Below, in pieces: positions 19,789 through 27,222 of a stretch of 64,000 nt of DNA. The notes beneath the pieces were generated by a model. It was not told the DNA's origin and made no database searches. It saw only the letters and a list, made by a program, of their open reading frames with translations. Source of the DNA: Micromonospora phaseoli (lineage in GTDB: Bacteria; Actinomycetota; Actinomycetes; Mycobacteriales; Micromonosporaceae). How positions within the stretch are numbered: the stretch's first letter is position 1; each line of letters starts with the position of its first letter. A program made the translations under genes and the position numbers. The stretch lies in the NCBI RefSeq assembly GCF_900109115.1, contig NZ_FNYV01000001.1, forward strand, positions 248,001 through 312,000. Direction: 5' to 3'.

Positions 19789-22518
19789 TCAGTCCAGGCG
19801 GCGCTCGACCGGCAGCCGCGAGCGGGTGAACAGCGCCGCGCCGGCCATCGCCACCAGCGGCACCGCGACCAGCACGCCGATCGGGAGCCAGGGAATCACC
19901 AGCGGGTACGGCGGTTCGATCGGCCAGCTGTCGGTGTAGCGCTGGTTGGTGAAGGTCAGCACGATCACCGCCACGGCGACGCCCGCCACGATGCCCAGCG
20001 CCGAGCCGAGCACCGCGATCACGCCGGCCTGGCAGAGCGAGAGCAGGCGGCGTACACCCGGCCCGGCGCCGACCGCGGCCAGGGTGGACAGGTCGCCGCG
20101 TCCCTCGGCCGCGGCGAGGCCGGTGGCGATGCCCGCGGCCCCCACGGTGACCACCGCGGAGACCGCGGCCAGCAGCAGGAGCAGCGGCCGGGCGTCACCG
20201 AGGCCGTGACCGTTGTCGGTCTCCAACCACAGTGGCCCGAGCGGGCGCGTCGCCGCGATGAACTGGTCCTGCCGCTCCTGGTCCACCTGCCCGGTCGTCT
20301 CGATCACCCAACCGGCCGGCCACGTGGTCAGGCCGAGCCGGTCGGTCGCGGCGGGGGAGAGGATCAGCCAGTGCTGACCCAGCCCGGTGGCCAGGGCGTA
20401 CCCGGGCACCGTGACGGTGTCCGCCGCACGTGACTCGTCGGTGTGATCGACCCGCAGATCCAGCCGGCCGTCGTCCCGCAGGAATCGCGGGTTGGTCACC
20501 ACTGCGCCACCGGCCCGCAGCGTGGCGGTGGCGGCGGCCACCTCATCCGGCGCGGCGCCGGTGATGATCGGTAGCATCGTGCCCTCGTCGACGGCAACCC
20601 GGGGATACGTGCCGTAGTAGTCGTCGGGGTGGTCCCGACACCGGGCGTCGGCGCGGGCGCGGCGCTGGTCGGCGGCGCTGATCGGCTGGTACGGCTGCCA
20701 GGGGCACGCCCGCCCGGCCGGCAACGTCGCGGTGACGAGGCAGGCGTCGAACTCCGGCCGGCAGCCGGCCGAGACGAACGGGGTGAAGGTGCCGGCGTCG
20801 AGGTGCTCTCGGGCCGGGCCGGCGATCTCGGCAAGATCGGGCAGCGCGGTGCCGCCCAGGTCGGCGCTGGTGCCGACCAGCATGGTGTGCTCCGGCAGTG
20901 CGGGAAGGTAGCGCTGCTCGGTGCGGGCCTCGTCACTGGCGAGGAAGAGGCCGAGGGCGACGCTGCCGGCGACCGCGGCCATCACGGCGGAGATGGCCGG
21001 CGCCGCCGAGGAGCGGTTGCGGCTGGCGTCGCGTACCGCGATCCGGGGAGCCAGCGGCAGGAATCGGCCGAGTCGCGCCAGCAGCCCCACGAGCGTCGGG
21101 GTGGCGAAGACCAGTCCGAGTTCGCCCAGGACGAGGCCGGCGAGGATGACCGCCTGCGAGGTCAGCACGGTGCCGACCGCGGCCACGATCGTCCCGCCGG
21201 CGGCCAGCAGCAGACCGATAATGAGCCACCGGCGCCGGTGCACGGGCGGCGTGCGTCGGCCGGCGAGCCCGGCCACCACGTCCTGGCGGGCGGCCGTCCA
21301 GGCCGGTGCCAGCGCGGCCAGCACCCCGGCCAGCACCGCGACCAGGGCGATCACGACCAGCGCCGTCGGCCAGACGCGGTACCCGCCGAACCGTTGCTGG
21401 AAGATGAACTGCTCGACCAGCGGCCGGCCGGCGAACGCGGCGGCCACGCCGAGCGCGATACCGGTGACGGCACCGACGCAGCCGAGCACCACGCCGTCGG
21501 CGAGTACCACCCGGCGGAGCTGGGCGGCATCTCCACCGGCCACCGCGACCAGCGCCAGTTCCCGCCGCCGCCGCCGTACCCCGACGGCGAACGCCGGACC
21601 GACCAGCAGCACCACCTCGAGCAGGCCGAGGCCGCCGACCAGCAACCCGATGCTGACCTGCTCCACCCCCATGCCCGAGACGATCGAGTCGGCGGAGCTG
21701 CTCTCCAACGTGGTCGATCCGGGCACCCGGGTGCCGACCACGACACCGTTGGCGTTCAGGTGCCGGAACAGGTCGTCGCTGAGTGGGCCGGGTAGATCGG
21801 CCAGGAACAGCCCCTCGGATTGCGACTGCGGCGGGGGCGCCCCGGCGGGGTGCAGGATGGCCATCGCGTCCAGCCGCTCGGGGAGTTCGACCACGCCGAC
21901 GACCGTCCAGCTACGCGTACCGTCCCCGGCGTTGACCTGATCGCCGATGTCGACGTCGAGGCTGCGCCGGGCCGCCAGGTTCACCGCGATCTCGTCGCCG
22001 CTGGCGGGTGCCCGACCTTGATGGATCCGGCCCAACCCGTGACCGAGCGGGTCGGTCATGTCGACCACGGTGGTGTCGAAGTCGCGGATCCGGTCGGACT
22101 GCCAGACGGTTATCGGCACCCAGCGGCGGACCGGGAGGACCCGAGCGCCGGCGGGCAGCAGCGCGGTGACCTGTTCCGTGGTGACCAGTCCCGGGAAGGT
22201 CTCACCGTCACCGGTGGTCGACCAACCGTCGCCGGTGGCGTCCTGCTCGACCGGGCCGCGGCTGACCACCCGAAGCTCCGCGTCGGCGTTTCCGAGTCGG
22301 CGGTCCAGCTCCTCGGCCGGGGTCAGCCGGGCCATGTCCATGCTGGCCGCGATGAAGCTCATGGCCAGCACCGGCAGGATGATCATGGCCAGCACCAGGG
22401 CGGTGCGCCCCCGTGCCCGCCGTGCCTCCCGGCGGGCGATGCGCAGCGCGGCCCGCCACGATCCGGCCGCCTCGGCCAGCCGTACCCCGCGCGCTCGTCG
22501 GTGTTGTTCGCCGTTCAC
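19789..22518 (-). CDS. ABC transporter permease, FtsX/MacB family
   Basis: A 909-residue permease with one N-terminal membrane segment (TALVLAMIILPVLAMSFIAA), a large extracytoplasmic domain, a central group of three or four segments with the FtsX fold (LLVGGLGLLEVVLLVGPAF onwards), a second extracytoplasmic domain and a C-terminal FtsX segment group. Two FtsX domains in one chain is the usual layout of actinobacterial lipoprotein or peptide exporters of this class. The GTG at 22518 overlaps the stop of the ATPase gene by 4 bp. It works with the ATPase at 22515-23324 and is probably controlled by the PadR protein. Confidence 0.9.
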   Translation of the reverse strand: MNGEQHRRARGVRLAEAAGSWRAALRIARREARRARGRTALVLAMIILPVLAMSFIAASMDMARLTPAEELDRRLGNADAELRVVSRGPVEQDATGDGWSTTGDGETFPGLVTTEQVTALLPAGARVLPVRRWVPITVWQSDRIRDFDTTVVDMTDPLGHGLGRIHQGRAPASGDEIAVNLAARRSLDVDIGDQVNAGDGTRSWTVVGVVELPERLDAMAILHPAGAPPPQSQSEGLFLADLPGPLSDDLFRHLNANGVVVGTRVPGSTTLESSSADSIVSGMGVEQVSIGLLVGGLGLLEVVLLVGPAFAVGVRRRRRELALVAVAGGDAAQLRRVVLADGVVLGCVGAVTGIALGVAAAFAGRPLVEQFIFQQRFGGYRVWPTALVVIALVAVLAGVLAALAPAWTAARQDVVAGLAGRRTPPVHRRRWLIIGLLLAAGGTIVAAVGTVLTSQAVILAGLVLGELGLVFATPTLVGLLARLGRFLPLAPRIAVRDASRNRSSAAPAISAVMAAVAGSVALGLFLASDEARTEQRYLPALPEHTMLVGTSADLGGTALPDLAEIAGPAREHLDAGTFTPFVSAGCRPEFDACLVTATLPAGRACPWQPYQPISAADQRRARADARCRDHPDDYYGTYPRVAVDEGTMLPIITGAAPDEVAAATATLRAGGAVVTNPRFLRDDGRLDLRVDHTDESRAADTVTVPGYALATGLGQHWLILSPAATDRLGLTTWPAGWVIETTGQVDQERQDQFIAATRPLGPLWLETDNGHGLGDARPLLLLLAAVSAVVTVGAAGIATGLAAAEGRGDLSTLAAVGAGPGVRRLLSLCQAGVIAVLGSALGIVAGVAVAVIVLTFTNQRYTDSWPIEPPYPLVIPWLPIGVLVAVPLVAMAGAALFTRSRLPVERRLD

Positions 22519-23324
22519 CGGCCGCTGCCGCTGAGCAGGGCCTCGACGCCGGCCAGCGGGGCGGTCGAGTCGACCGTCACCCCGTCGCGCAGGAAGAGCA
22601 CCCGGTCCGCCCAGGCGGCGTGCCGTGCCTCGTGGGTGACCAGCACCCCGGCGGCTCCGGCGTCGACGCGGCGGCGCAGCAACCGCAGCACCGCCTCGCC
22701 GGTCTGCGAGTCCAGCGCCCCGGTCGGCTCGTCGGCCAGCACGAGGCGTCGCTGCCCGACCAGTGCCCGGGCGATGGCGACGCGTTGCTGCTGGCCGCCG
22801 GAGAGCTGGTCCGGGAACCGGTCGCCCAGCTCCGTCAAACCCACCTCGGTCAGCGCGTCCAGCGCCAGCCGGCGGGCCTGGCGGACACCTGACCCGTCCA
22901 GCTCCAGCGGCAGCGCGACGTTCTCCACGGCGGTCAGGCTGCCGATCAGGTTGAGGTTCTGGAAGATGTAGCCGATCCGTCGGCGGCGCAGCCGCGCCAG
23001 CCCACGGCGATCCAGGGCGTGCAGCGGCTGCCCCTCGACGCGCACCTCACCGGCGGTCGGGCTGTCCAGCCCGCCGGCCAGGGTGAGCAGGGTGGACTTG
23101 CCGGAACCGGAGGGGCCCATCACGGCGACCAGTTCGCCGGGGCGCACGTGCAGGCTCACCCCGCGCAGGGCGTGCACGGCGGCCGGGCCGCTGCCGTGGG
23201 TGCGGTGCACGTCACGTAGGTCGAGCACGGCCCCGTCGCCGGGACCGGGGGTGGCCGAGCCGGGTGTCCCGGACGCGGCGTCCTGGTCCGGGGATGCCGG
23301 CACTCGCCCGCCTGTGGTACTCAC
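22515..23324 (-). CDS. ABC transporter ATP-binding protein
   Basis: A 269-residue LolD/MacB-type ATPase with Walker A GPSGSGKST, the Q-loop (YIFQNLNLI), signature LSGGQQQR, Walker B LVLADEPTG and the switch histidine in VLVTHEARHA. The N-terminal 30 residues are low-complexity. The GTG at 23324 overlaps the PadR stop (GTGA) and has GAGGAGG upstream. It forms the energy-coupling half of the exporter with the downstream FtsX protein. Confidence 0.95.
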   Translation of the reverse strand: MSTTGGRVPASPDQDAASGTPGSATPGPGDGAVLDLRDVHRTHGSGPAAVHALRGVSLHVRPGELVAVMGPSGSGKSTLLTLAGGLDSPTAGEVRVEGQPLHALDRRGLARLRRRRIGYIFQNLNLIGSLTAVENVALPLELDGSGVRQARRLALDALTEVGLTELGDRFPDQLSGGQQQRVAIARALVGQRRLVLADEPTGALDSQTGEAVLRLLRRRVDAGAAGVLVTHEARHAAWADRVLFLRDGVTVDSTAPLAGVEALLSGSGR

Positions 23325-23902
23325 CGTCGTGCCTCCTCACCACTGTGGCCCACCGCCTCGGAGTGGGGCGCTGGGCCAGGAGCCGGGGGGCGGTGCCGCA
23401 CCAGACTGGTCTCACAGTGGTCGAGCCAGCGCACCTCGGCCTCGGCCTGGAACACCATGGCGTCCAGCACCAGCCGCCAGGACAGGTCGTCGGGGCTGCC
23501 GCTGGAGTATTTCAACCGGGTCAACTCCTGCAGCGTTCGCATCGTCGCGGTCCGCTGGGTCTGCACCACCGAACGGACGTCCACCCCCGGGGTGGTCAAC
23601 GCCAGCGCCAGCTTGATCGCCAACTCGTCCCGGGGGCGGTCGTTGCGGCTGATCGGGGTGGCGAACCACAGCGCCAGGTCCGTCCGCCCGGCGTCGGTGA
23701 TCTCGTACGGCCGCTGGCCGGCCTCGCTCTCCGGCAACGAGCGCACCAGCCCGTCCCGCTCCAGGCGGGACAGCGTGGTGTAGACCTGCCCGATGTTCAG
23801 CGGCCAGGTCGAGCCGGTCGACTCCTCGAAGGCGGCCCGCAGCTGGTAGCCGTACATCTGCCCGCGTTCGAGCAGGGCGAGCAGGCCGTGACGGATGGAC
23901 AT
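23321..23902 (-). CDS. PadR family transcriptional regulator
   Basis: A 193-residue regulator. The N-terminal PadR winged helix is clear (RHGLLALLERGQMYGYQLR, then QVYTTLSRLERDGLV), with a helical C-terminal dimerisation region. It is the first gene of an operon with the ABC ATPase and permease, each overlapping by 4 bp. PadR proteins typically repress such exporters until a ligand binds. A 15-bp palindrome at 23916-23930, directly ahead of the ATG at 23902, is a likely operator, overlapping the probable -10 element. No Shine-Dalgarno is evident. Confidence 0.92.
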   Translation of the reverse strand: MSIRHGLLALLERGQMYGYQLRAAFEESTGSTWPLNIGQVYTTLSRLERDGLVRSLPESEAGQRPYEITDAGRTDLALWFATPISRNDRPRDELAIKLALALTTPGVDVRSVVQTQRTATMRTLQELTRLKYSSGSPDDLSWRLVLDAMVFQAEAEVRWLDHCETSLVRHRPPAPGPAPHSEAVGHSGEEARR

Positions 23903-23915
23903 GGAACCGGAGTAT

Positions 23916-23930
23916 GCATACCTGGTATGC
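23916..23930 (-). promoter_or_regulatory. Palindromic PadR operator candidate
   Basis: GCATACCTGGTATGC is a perfect palindrome around a central T and overlaps a second palindrome GTATGCATAC (23912-23921). It is the only AT-rich spot in the region, lies 14 bases before the padR start and overlaps the TATGCATACT stretch that could serve as -10. Confidence 0.6.
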
Positions 23931-23978
23931 CAACCGCAACCGGTGCCGGTGTGACCGTGCCGACCCGGGCCACCCGGC

Positions 23979-24404
23979 TCAGGCGGGACGACCCGGGAAC
24001 GGCACGGTCAGCGGGGTGATCCCGGCACTGCGCCGCCACCGTGTCGCCCGGACCGCGTACTCCGTCAGGGCGGCCAGGGCCCGGTCCCGTTCGGCCCCGG
24101 TGCTGGCGGGCAGCGCGGCCCGCCAGAACGCCGCGGTGCGCTCCTCCACCTCCACCGCGAGCCGCAACGCGCTGGCCCGGTCGGTCACCGGGAAGGGCAG
24201 CGCGTATCCGGCCCGGTCCGGCGGGACGGTGCCGCCGCCGGTGCTCAACTGCACCACCAGGGCGTCCCGTCGGCTTCGATGGGCGGCCTCCGCCTCGGCC
24301 GCGGCCTTGCGCTCGGCACCGGACAGGCGTACGCCGATGGGCCCGTACGCCCAGATCGCGGCGTACTCCGCGGTGAGTGCGCCAGCGAGCACCTCGGCGC
24401 TCAT
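23979..24404 (-). CDS. DUF4439 (ferritin-like) domain protein
   Basis: A 141-residue all-helical protein. [15 protein letters not shown] near the N-terminus and HRSRRDAL, then [14 protein letters not shown], match DUF4439, a ferritin-like family of unknown role in actinobacteria. Its ATG at 24404 overlaps the stop of the upstream lipoprotein gene (ATGA), so the two are translated together. Confidence 0.78.
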   Translation of the reverse strand: MSAEVLAGALTAEYAAIWAYGPIGVRLSGAERKAAAEAEAAHRSRRDALVVQLSTGGGTVPPDRAGYALPFPVTDRASALRLAVEVEERTAAFWRAALPASTGAERDRALAALTEYAVRATRWRRSAGITPLTVPFPGRPA

Positions 24405-24907
24405 CGCAGCGCTTCCAGGTGGGTGGCGCGTGCGGCGGCGACCGAACCGAGCAGCGCGGCGCGCTCGGCGGGCGCCGTGGCGCAGGCCCGGGTCGCCGCG
24501 TCCCGGCCGGCGCGTTCGGACTGCCGCAGTGCGGTCAGCGTGGCCGAGCGGTCGGCCGACGGGGCGCTGGAGGGGGAGACGGCGGAGCCGGACGGCGTGG
24601 CGGTCGGGCCACCGACCACCCGGGTGAGCTCCGCGGCGTGTGCCTCGTGCGACTCGGCGAGCGGAACGAGCCGGTCGGTCAGCTCGGGGTGGGCAGTGGC
24701 GGCTGCCCGCAGCCCGGCGGCGAGTCGCAGCGCCTCATCGATCAGGGGCGTCAGCGCGTCCGGCTGCGGCGGCTGTTCGTCGCGGTCGAGCAGACCACAA
24801 CTGGTCAGCGGCACGGCCGCCCCACCGAGCGCCAGCAGCGCACCGGCCCGTAGCACCGCGCGTCGGGAAAGCTCGGACGATCCGTCCAGCCGAGTCGTTC
24901 TGCCCAT
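24401..24907 (-). CDS. Tat-type lipoprotein, probably ferritin-like
   Basis: A 168-residue protein. [16 protein letters not shown] is a twin-arginine export motif followed by the lipobox LTSC, so it should be exported folded and anchored by lipidation. The mature part is helical, with a Ser/Pro/Thr-rich insert (about 90-115), and looks distantly related to its DUF4439 neighbour. The ATG at 24907 puts the RR pair at a normal position; upstream in-frame starts would add a basic leader. It shares an operon with the DUF4439 gene and diverges from rimP. Confidence 0.75.
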   Translation of the reverse strand: MGRTTRLDGSSELSRRAVLRAGALLALGGAAVPLTSCGLLDRDEQPPQPDALTPLIDEALRLAAGLRAAATAHPELTDRLVPLAESHEAHAAELTRVVGGPTATPSGSAVSPSSAPSADRSATLTALRQSERAGRDAATRACATAPAERAALLGSVAAARATHLEALR

Positions 24908-25076
24908 CGCCACCGGACAAGTCAACACCATCGTCGCGGCCCGCGTACGGCGGTGGCGTCGGTGCGCCGCTAGGGCCGTCATCGCGGCGGCGCGTTACGC
25001 TCTGCGCAGCCTCCGGCGCGTCCGCACCGGAGGCGTGCCGGCATGGTCGCCGGCGAGCAGGGGAAAGGTCGGACAG

Positions 25077-25739
25077 ATGACGCAGCGTGGCCGTGCCACC
25101 AGAACGACGGGGCGACCCCGCGGTGGCCAGGCTCCGCGTGCGGGTCAGGTCTCCCGTGGCGACCTCGCCGCCCGCCGCGAGCGGCTGCGGGAAGTGATCG
25201 CGCCGGTGGTCGACACCGCCGGCTACGACCTGGAGGACCTGTCCGTCTCGCGGGCGGGCCGCCGGCACGTGGTGCGGGTGATCGTGGACGCCGACGGCGG
25301 GATCAACCTGGACGCGGTGGCTGACGTCTCGCGGGCCGTCTCCGTGGCGCTGGACGCGGCCGAGGAGAGCGCCGGCGACATCGTCGCCGGGGAGTACCAG
25401 CTCGAGGTCAGCTCACCGGGCGTGGACCGTCCACTGACGCTGCCCCGGCACTGGCGACGCAACATCGGCCGGCTGGTCCGGGTGACCGTGCGGGGCAGCG
25501 GTGGGCCGTCCGGGGAGCCCGGCGATCGCGCCGGCGGCGACCGGCAGGTCACCGGTCGGGTGGTGGCCGCCGACGACGAGCGTGTGGTGCTGGAGACCGG
25601 CGCGGACCGCGCGGAGTGGGCCTACGCCGATCTCGGCCCCGGCCGGGTACAGGTCGAGTTCACCCGCCTCGACGAGCTGGCCGAATCAGAAGACCTCGAT
25701 GACGACGACGATGACGATCTGGAGGACGAGGAGAGGTGA
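25077..25739 (+). CDS. rimP: Ribosome maturation factor RimP
   Basis: A 220-residue protein needed for 30S subunit maturation. The conserved core starts at about residue 30 ([47 protein letters not shown]) and ends with a DRVVLETG-like segment. The N-terminus is a basic extension and the C-terminus an acidic [12 protein letters not shown] tail. The ATG at 25077 follows GGGAAAGG. It overlaps nusA by 4 bp, as in other actinobacteria. Confidence 0.95.
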   Translation: MTQRGRATRTTGRPRGGQAPRAGQVSRGDLAARRERLREVIAPVVDTAGYDLEDLSVSRAGRRHVVRVIVDADGGINLDAVADVSRAVSVALDAAEESAGDIVAGEYQLEVSSPGVDRPLTLPRHWRRNIGRLVRVTVRGSGGPSGEPGDRAGGDRQVTGRVVAADDERVVLETGADRAEWAYADLGPGRVQVEFTRLDELAESEDLDDDDDDDLEDEER

Positions 25740-26782
25740 ACATCGACCTCGCGGCGCTGCGCGCACTGGAGCGCGAGCGGGAGATCCCGTTCGACACGAT
25801 CCTCGCAGCGATCGAGACCGCGCTGCTTACCGCGTACCGGCACACCGAGGGCGCTCAGTCGCACGCCCGGGTGGAGATCGACCGCAAGACCGGCGCGGCC
25901 CTGGTCTACGCCCAGGAGTTCAGTCCCGAAGGTGCTGTGCTGCGGGAGTGGGACGACACCCCGCACGACTTCGGCCGGATCGCCGCCATGACCGCCAAGC
26001 AGGTGATTCTCCAGCGGCTGCGGGAGGCCACCGACGAGGTGCACTTCGGCGAGTACGTCGGCCGGGACGGTGACCTGGTCACCGGTGTGGTCCAGGCGCA
26101 CGAGGCGCGGGCCGAGAAGGGCATCGTCACCGTCGATCTCGGCAAGCTGGAAGGTGTGCTGCCGCAGTCCGAGCAGGTGCCCGGCGAGCGGTACACCCAC
26201 GGCGAGCGGATCCGGTCGGTGGTGGTGCATGTGTCCAAGGGGATGCGCGGTCCGCAGATCACGTTGTCCCGGACGCATCCGAACCTGGTGAAGAAGCTCT
26301 TCGCCCTGGAGGTGCCCGAGATCGCCGACGGCACGGTCGAGATCGGGGCGATCGCCCGTGAGGCCGGTCACCGTACGAAGATCGCCGTACGGTCCATGAC
26401 GCCCGGGGTCAACGCCAAGGGCGCCTGCATCGGGCCGATGGGGCAGCGGGTCCGGGCGGTGATGAGCGAGCTGCACGGTGAGAAGATCGACATCATCGAC
26501 TGGTCGGACGATCCGGGCACCTTCGTCGGTAATGCGCTCTCCCCGGCCAAGGCGTTGCGGGTCGAGGTGGTCGATCTGGCCAACCGGGCCGCCCGGGTGA
26601 CCGTTCCGGACTTCCAGCTCTCGTTGGCGATCGGCCGAGAGGGGCAGAATGCCCGGCTTGCTGCCCGGCTGACCGGTTGGCGGATCGACATCCGGTCCGA
26701 CGCCGAACAGGCTGGACCTACCACCGGCCGGCCCGGCGCTGATCACGTCCGGGAACCGGGCGGAGCGGTGTCGGGTAGCTAG
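25736..26782 (+). CDS. nusA: Transcription termination/antitermination factor NusA
   Basis: A 348-residue RNA polymerase-binding factor. N-terminal domain ([20 protein letters not shown]), S1 domain ([21 protein letters not shown]) and two KH domains ([27 protein letters not shown]; then [20 protein letters not shown]). It lacks the extra acidic C-terminal repeats of E. coli NusA, as is normal for actinobacteria. The GTG at 25736 overlaps the rimP stop. Confidence 0.97.
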   Translation: MNIDLAALRALEREREIPFDTILAAIETALLTAYRHTEGAQSHARVEIDRKTGAALVYAQEFSPEGAVLREWDDTPHDFGRIAAMTAKQVILQRLREATDEVHFGEYVGRDGDLVTGVVQAHEARAEKGIVTVDLGKLEGVLPQSEQVPGERYTHGERIRSVVVHVSKGMRGPQITLSRTHPNLVKKLFALEVPEIADGTVEIGAIAREAGHRTKIAVRSMTPGVNAKGACIGPMGQRVRAVMSELHGEKIDIIDWSDDPGTFVGNALSPAKALRVEVVDLANRAARVTVPDFQLSLAIGREGQNARLAARLTGWRIDIRSDAEQAGPTTGRPGADHVREPGGAVSGS

Positions 26783-26798
26783 GGGTAGACTTCCACCA

Positions 26799-27107
26799 GT
26801 GGTACGACGCGCGCTGCCGGAACGCACCTGTGTGGGTTGCCGACGGCGCGTGCCGGCCAGTGAACTGCTGCGGATCGTCGCGGTCGGCGACGGGGCTGGT
26901 TTGAGCCTCAGAGTCGATCCGGCCCGCAGTCTGCCGGGTCGGGGAGCGAACCTGCATCCAGATCCGGCCTGCTTCGCGCAGGCAGCGCGGCGACGTGCCT
27001 TCGGGCGCGCGTTGCGAGTCGCCGGGGTTCCGGATGACGGGGCCCTCGCGGAGTACCTGACGCGTCAACCACCACGTCCGGTCACCCGATCGGGCGAGGG
27101 TCGCTAG
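26799..27107 (+). CDS. ylxR: YlxR family RNA-binding protein (DUF448)
   Basis: A 102-residue protein with the family signature RTCVGCRRRVPASELLRIV near the N-terminus and GRGANLHPDPACF in the middle. The usual nusA-ylxR-infB position is kept. YlxR has been linked to RNA binding and to RNase P or gene regulation, but the role is not firmly known. The GTG at 26799 lacks a Shine-Dalgarno; TAGACT at 26786-26791 ends seven bases before it, suggesting an internal leaderless promoter. Confidence 0.92.
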   Translation: MVRRALPERTCVGCRRRVPASELLRIVAVGDGAGLSLRVDPARSLPGRGANLHPDPACFAQAARRRAFGRALRVAGVPDDGALAEYLTRQPPRPVTRSGEGR

Positions 27108-27175
27108 CAAGGTAGGACGACCGACATGAGCACACGATGAAGTCCCTGAAATGACCAGGCTTCAAGTGCAGGAGT

Positions 27176-27207
27176 GAGGTCGCTGCGGGTGCTGCCCGCA
27201 CGACCTC
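27176..27207 (+). promoter_or_regulatory. Stable hairpin immediately upstream of the infB ribosome binding site
   Basis: GAGGTCG (27176-27182) pairs with CGACCTC (27201-27207), and inside GCGGG (27185-27189) pairs with CCCGC (27195-27199) around a TGCTG loop. GGAGTGAGG occurs on both sides, the second copy carrying the infB Shine-Dalgarno. The hairpin could control infB translation or end readthrough from ylxR. Confidence 0.55.
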
Positions 27208-27222
27208 GGAGTGAGGAGTGCA

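Noticed and set aside
27126..27154. Tiny frames (MSTR, MKSLK) before infB
   Set aside because: They are four and five codons long without ribosome binding sites; no support for leader peptides.
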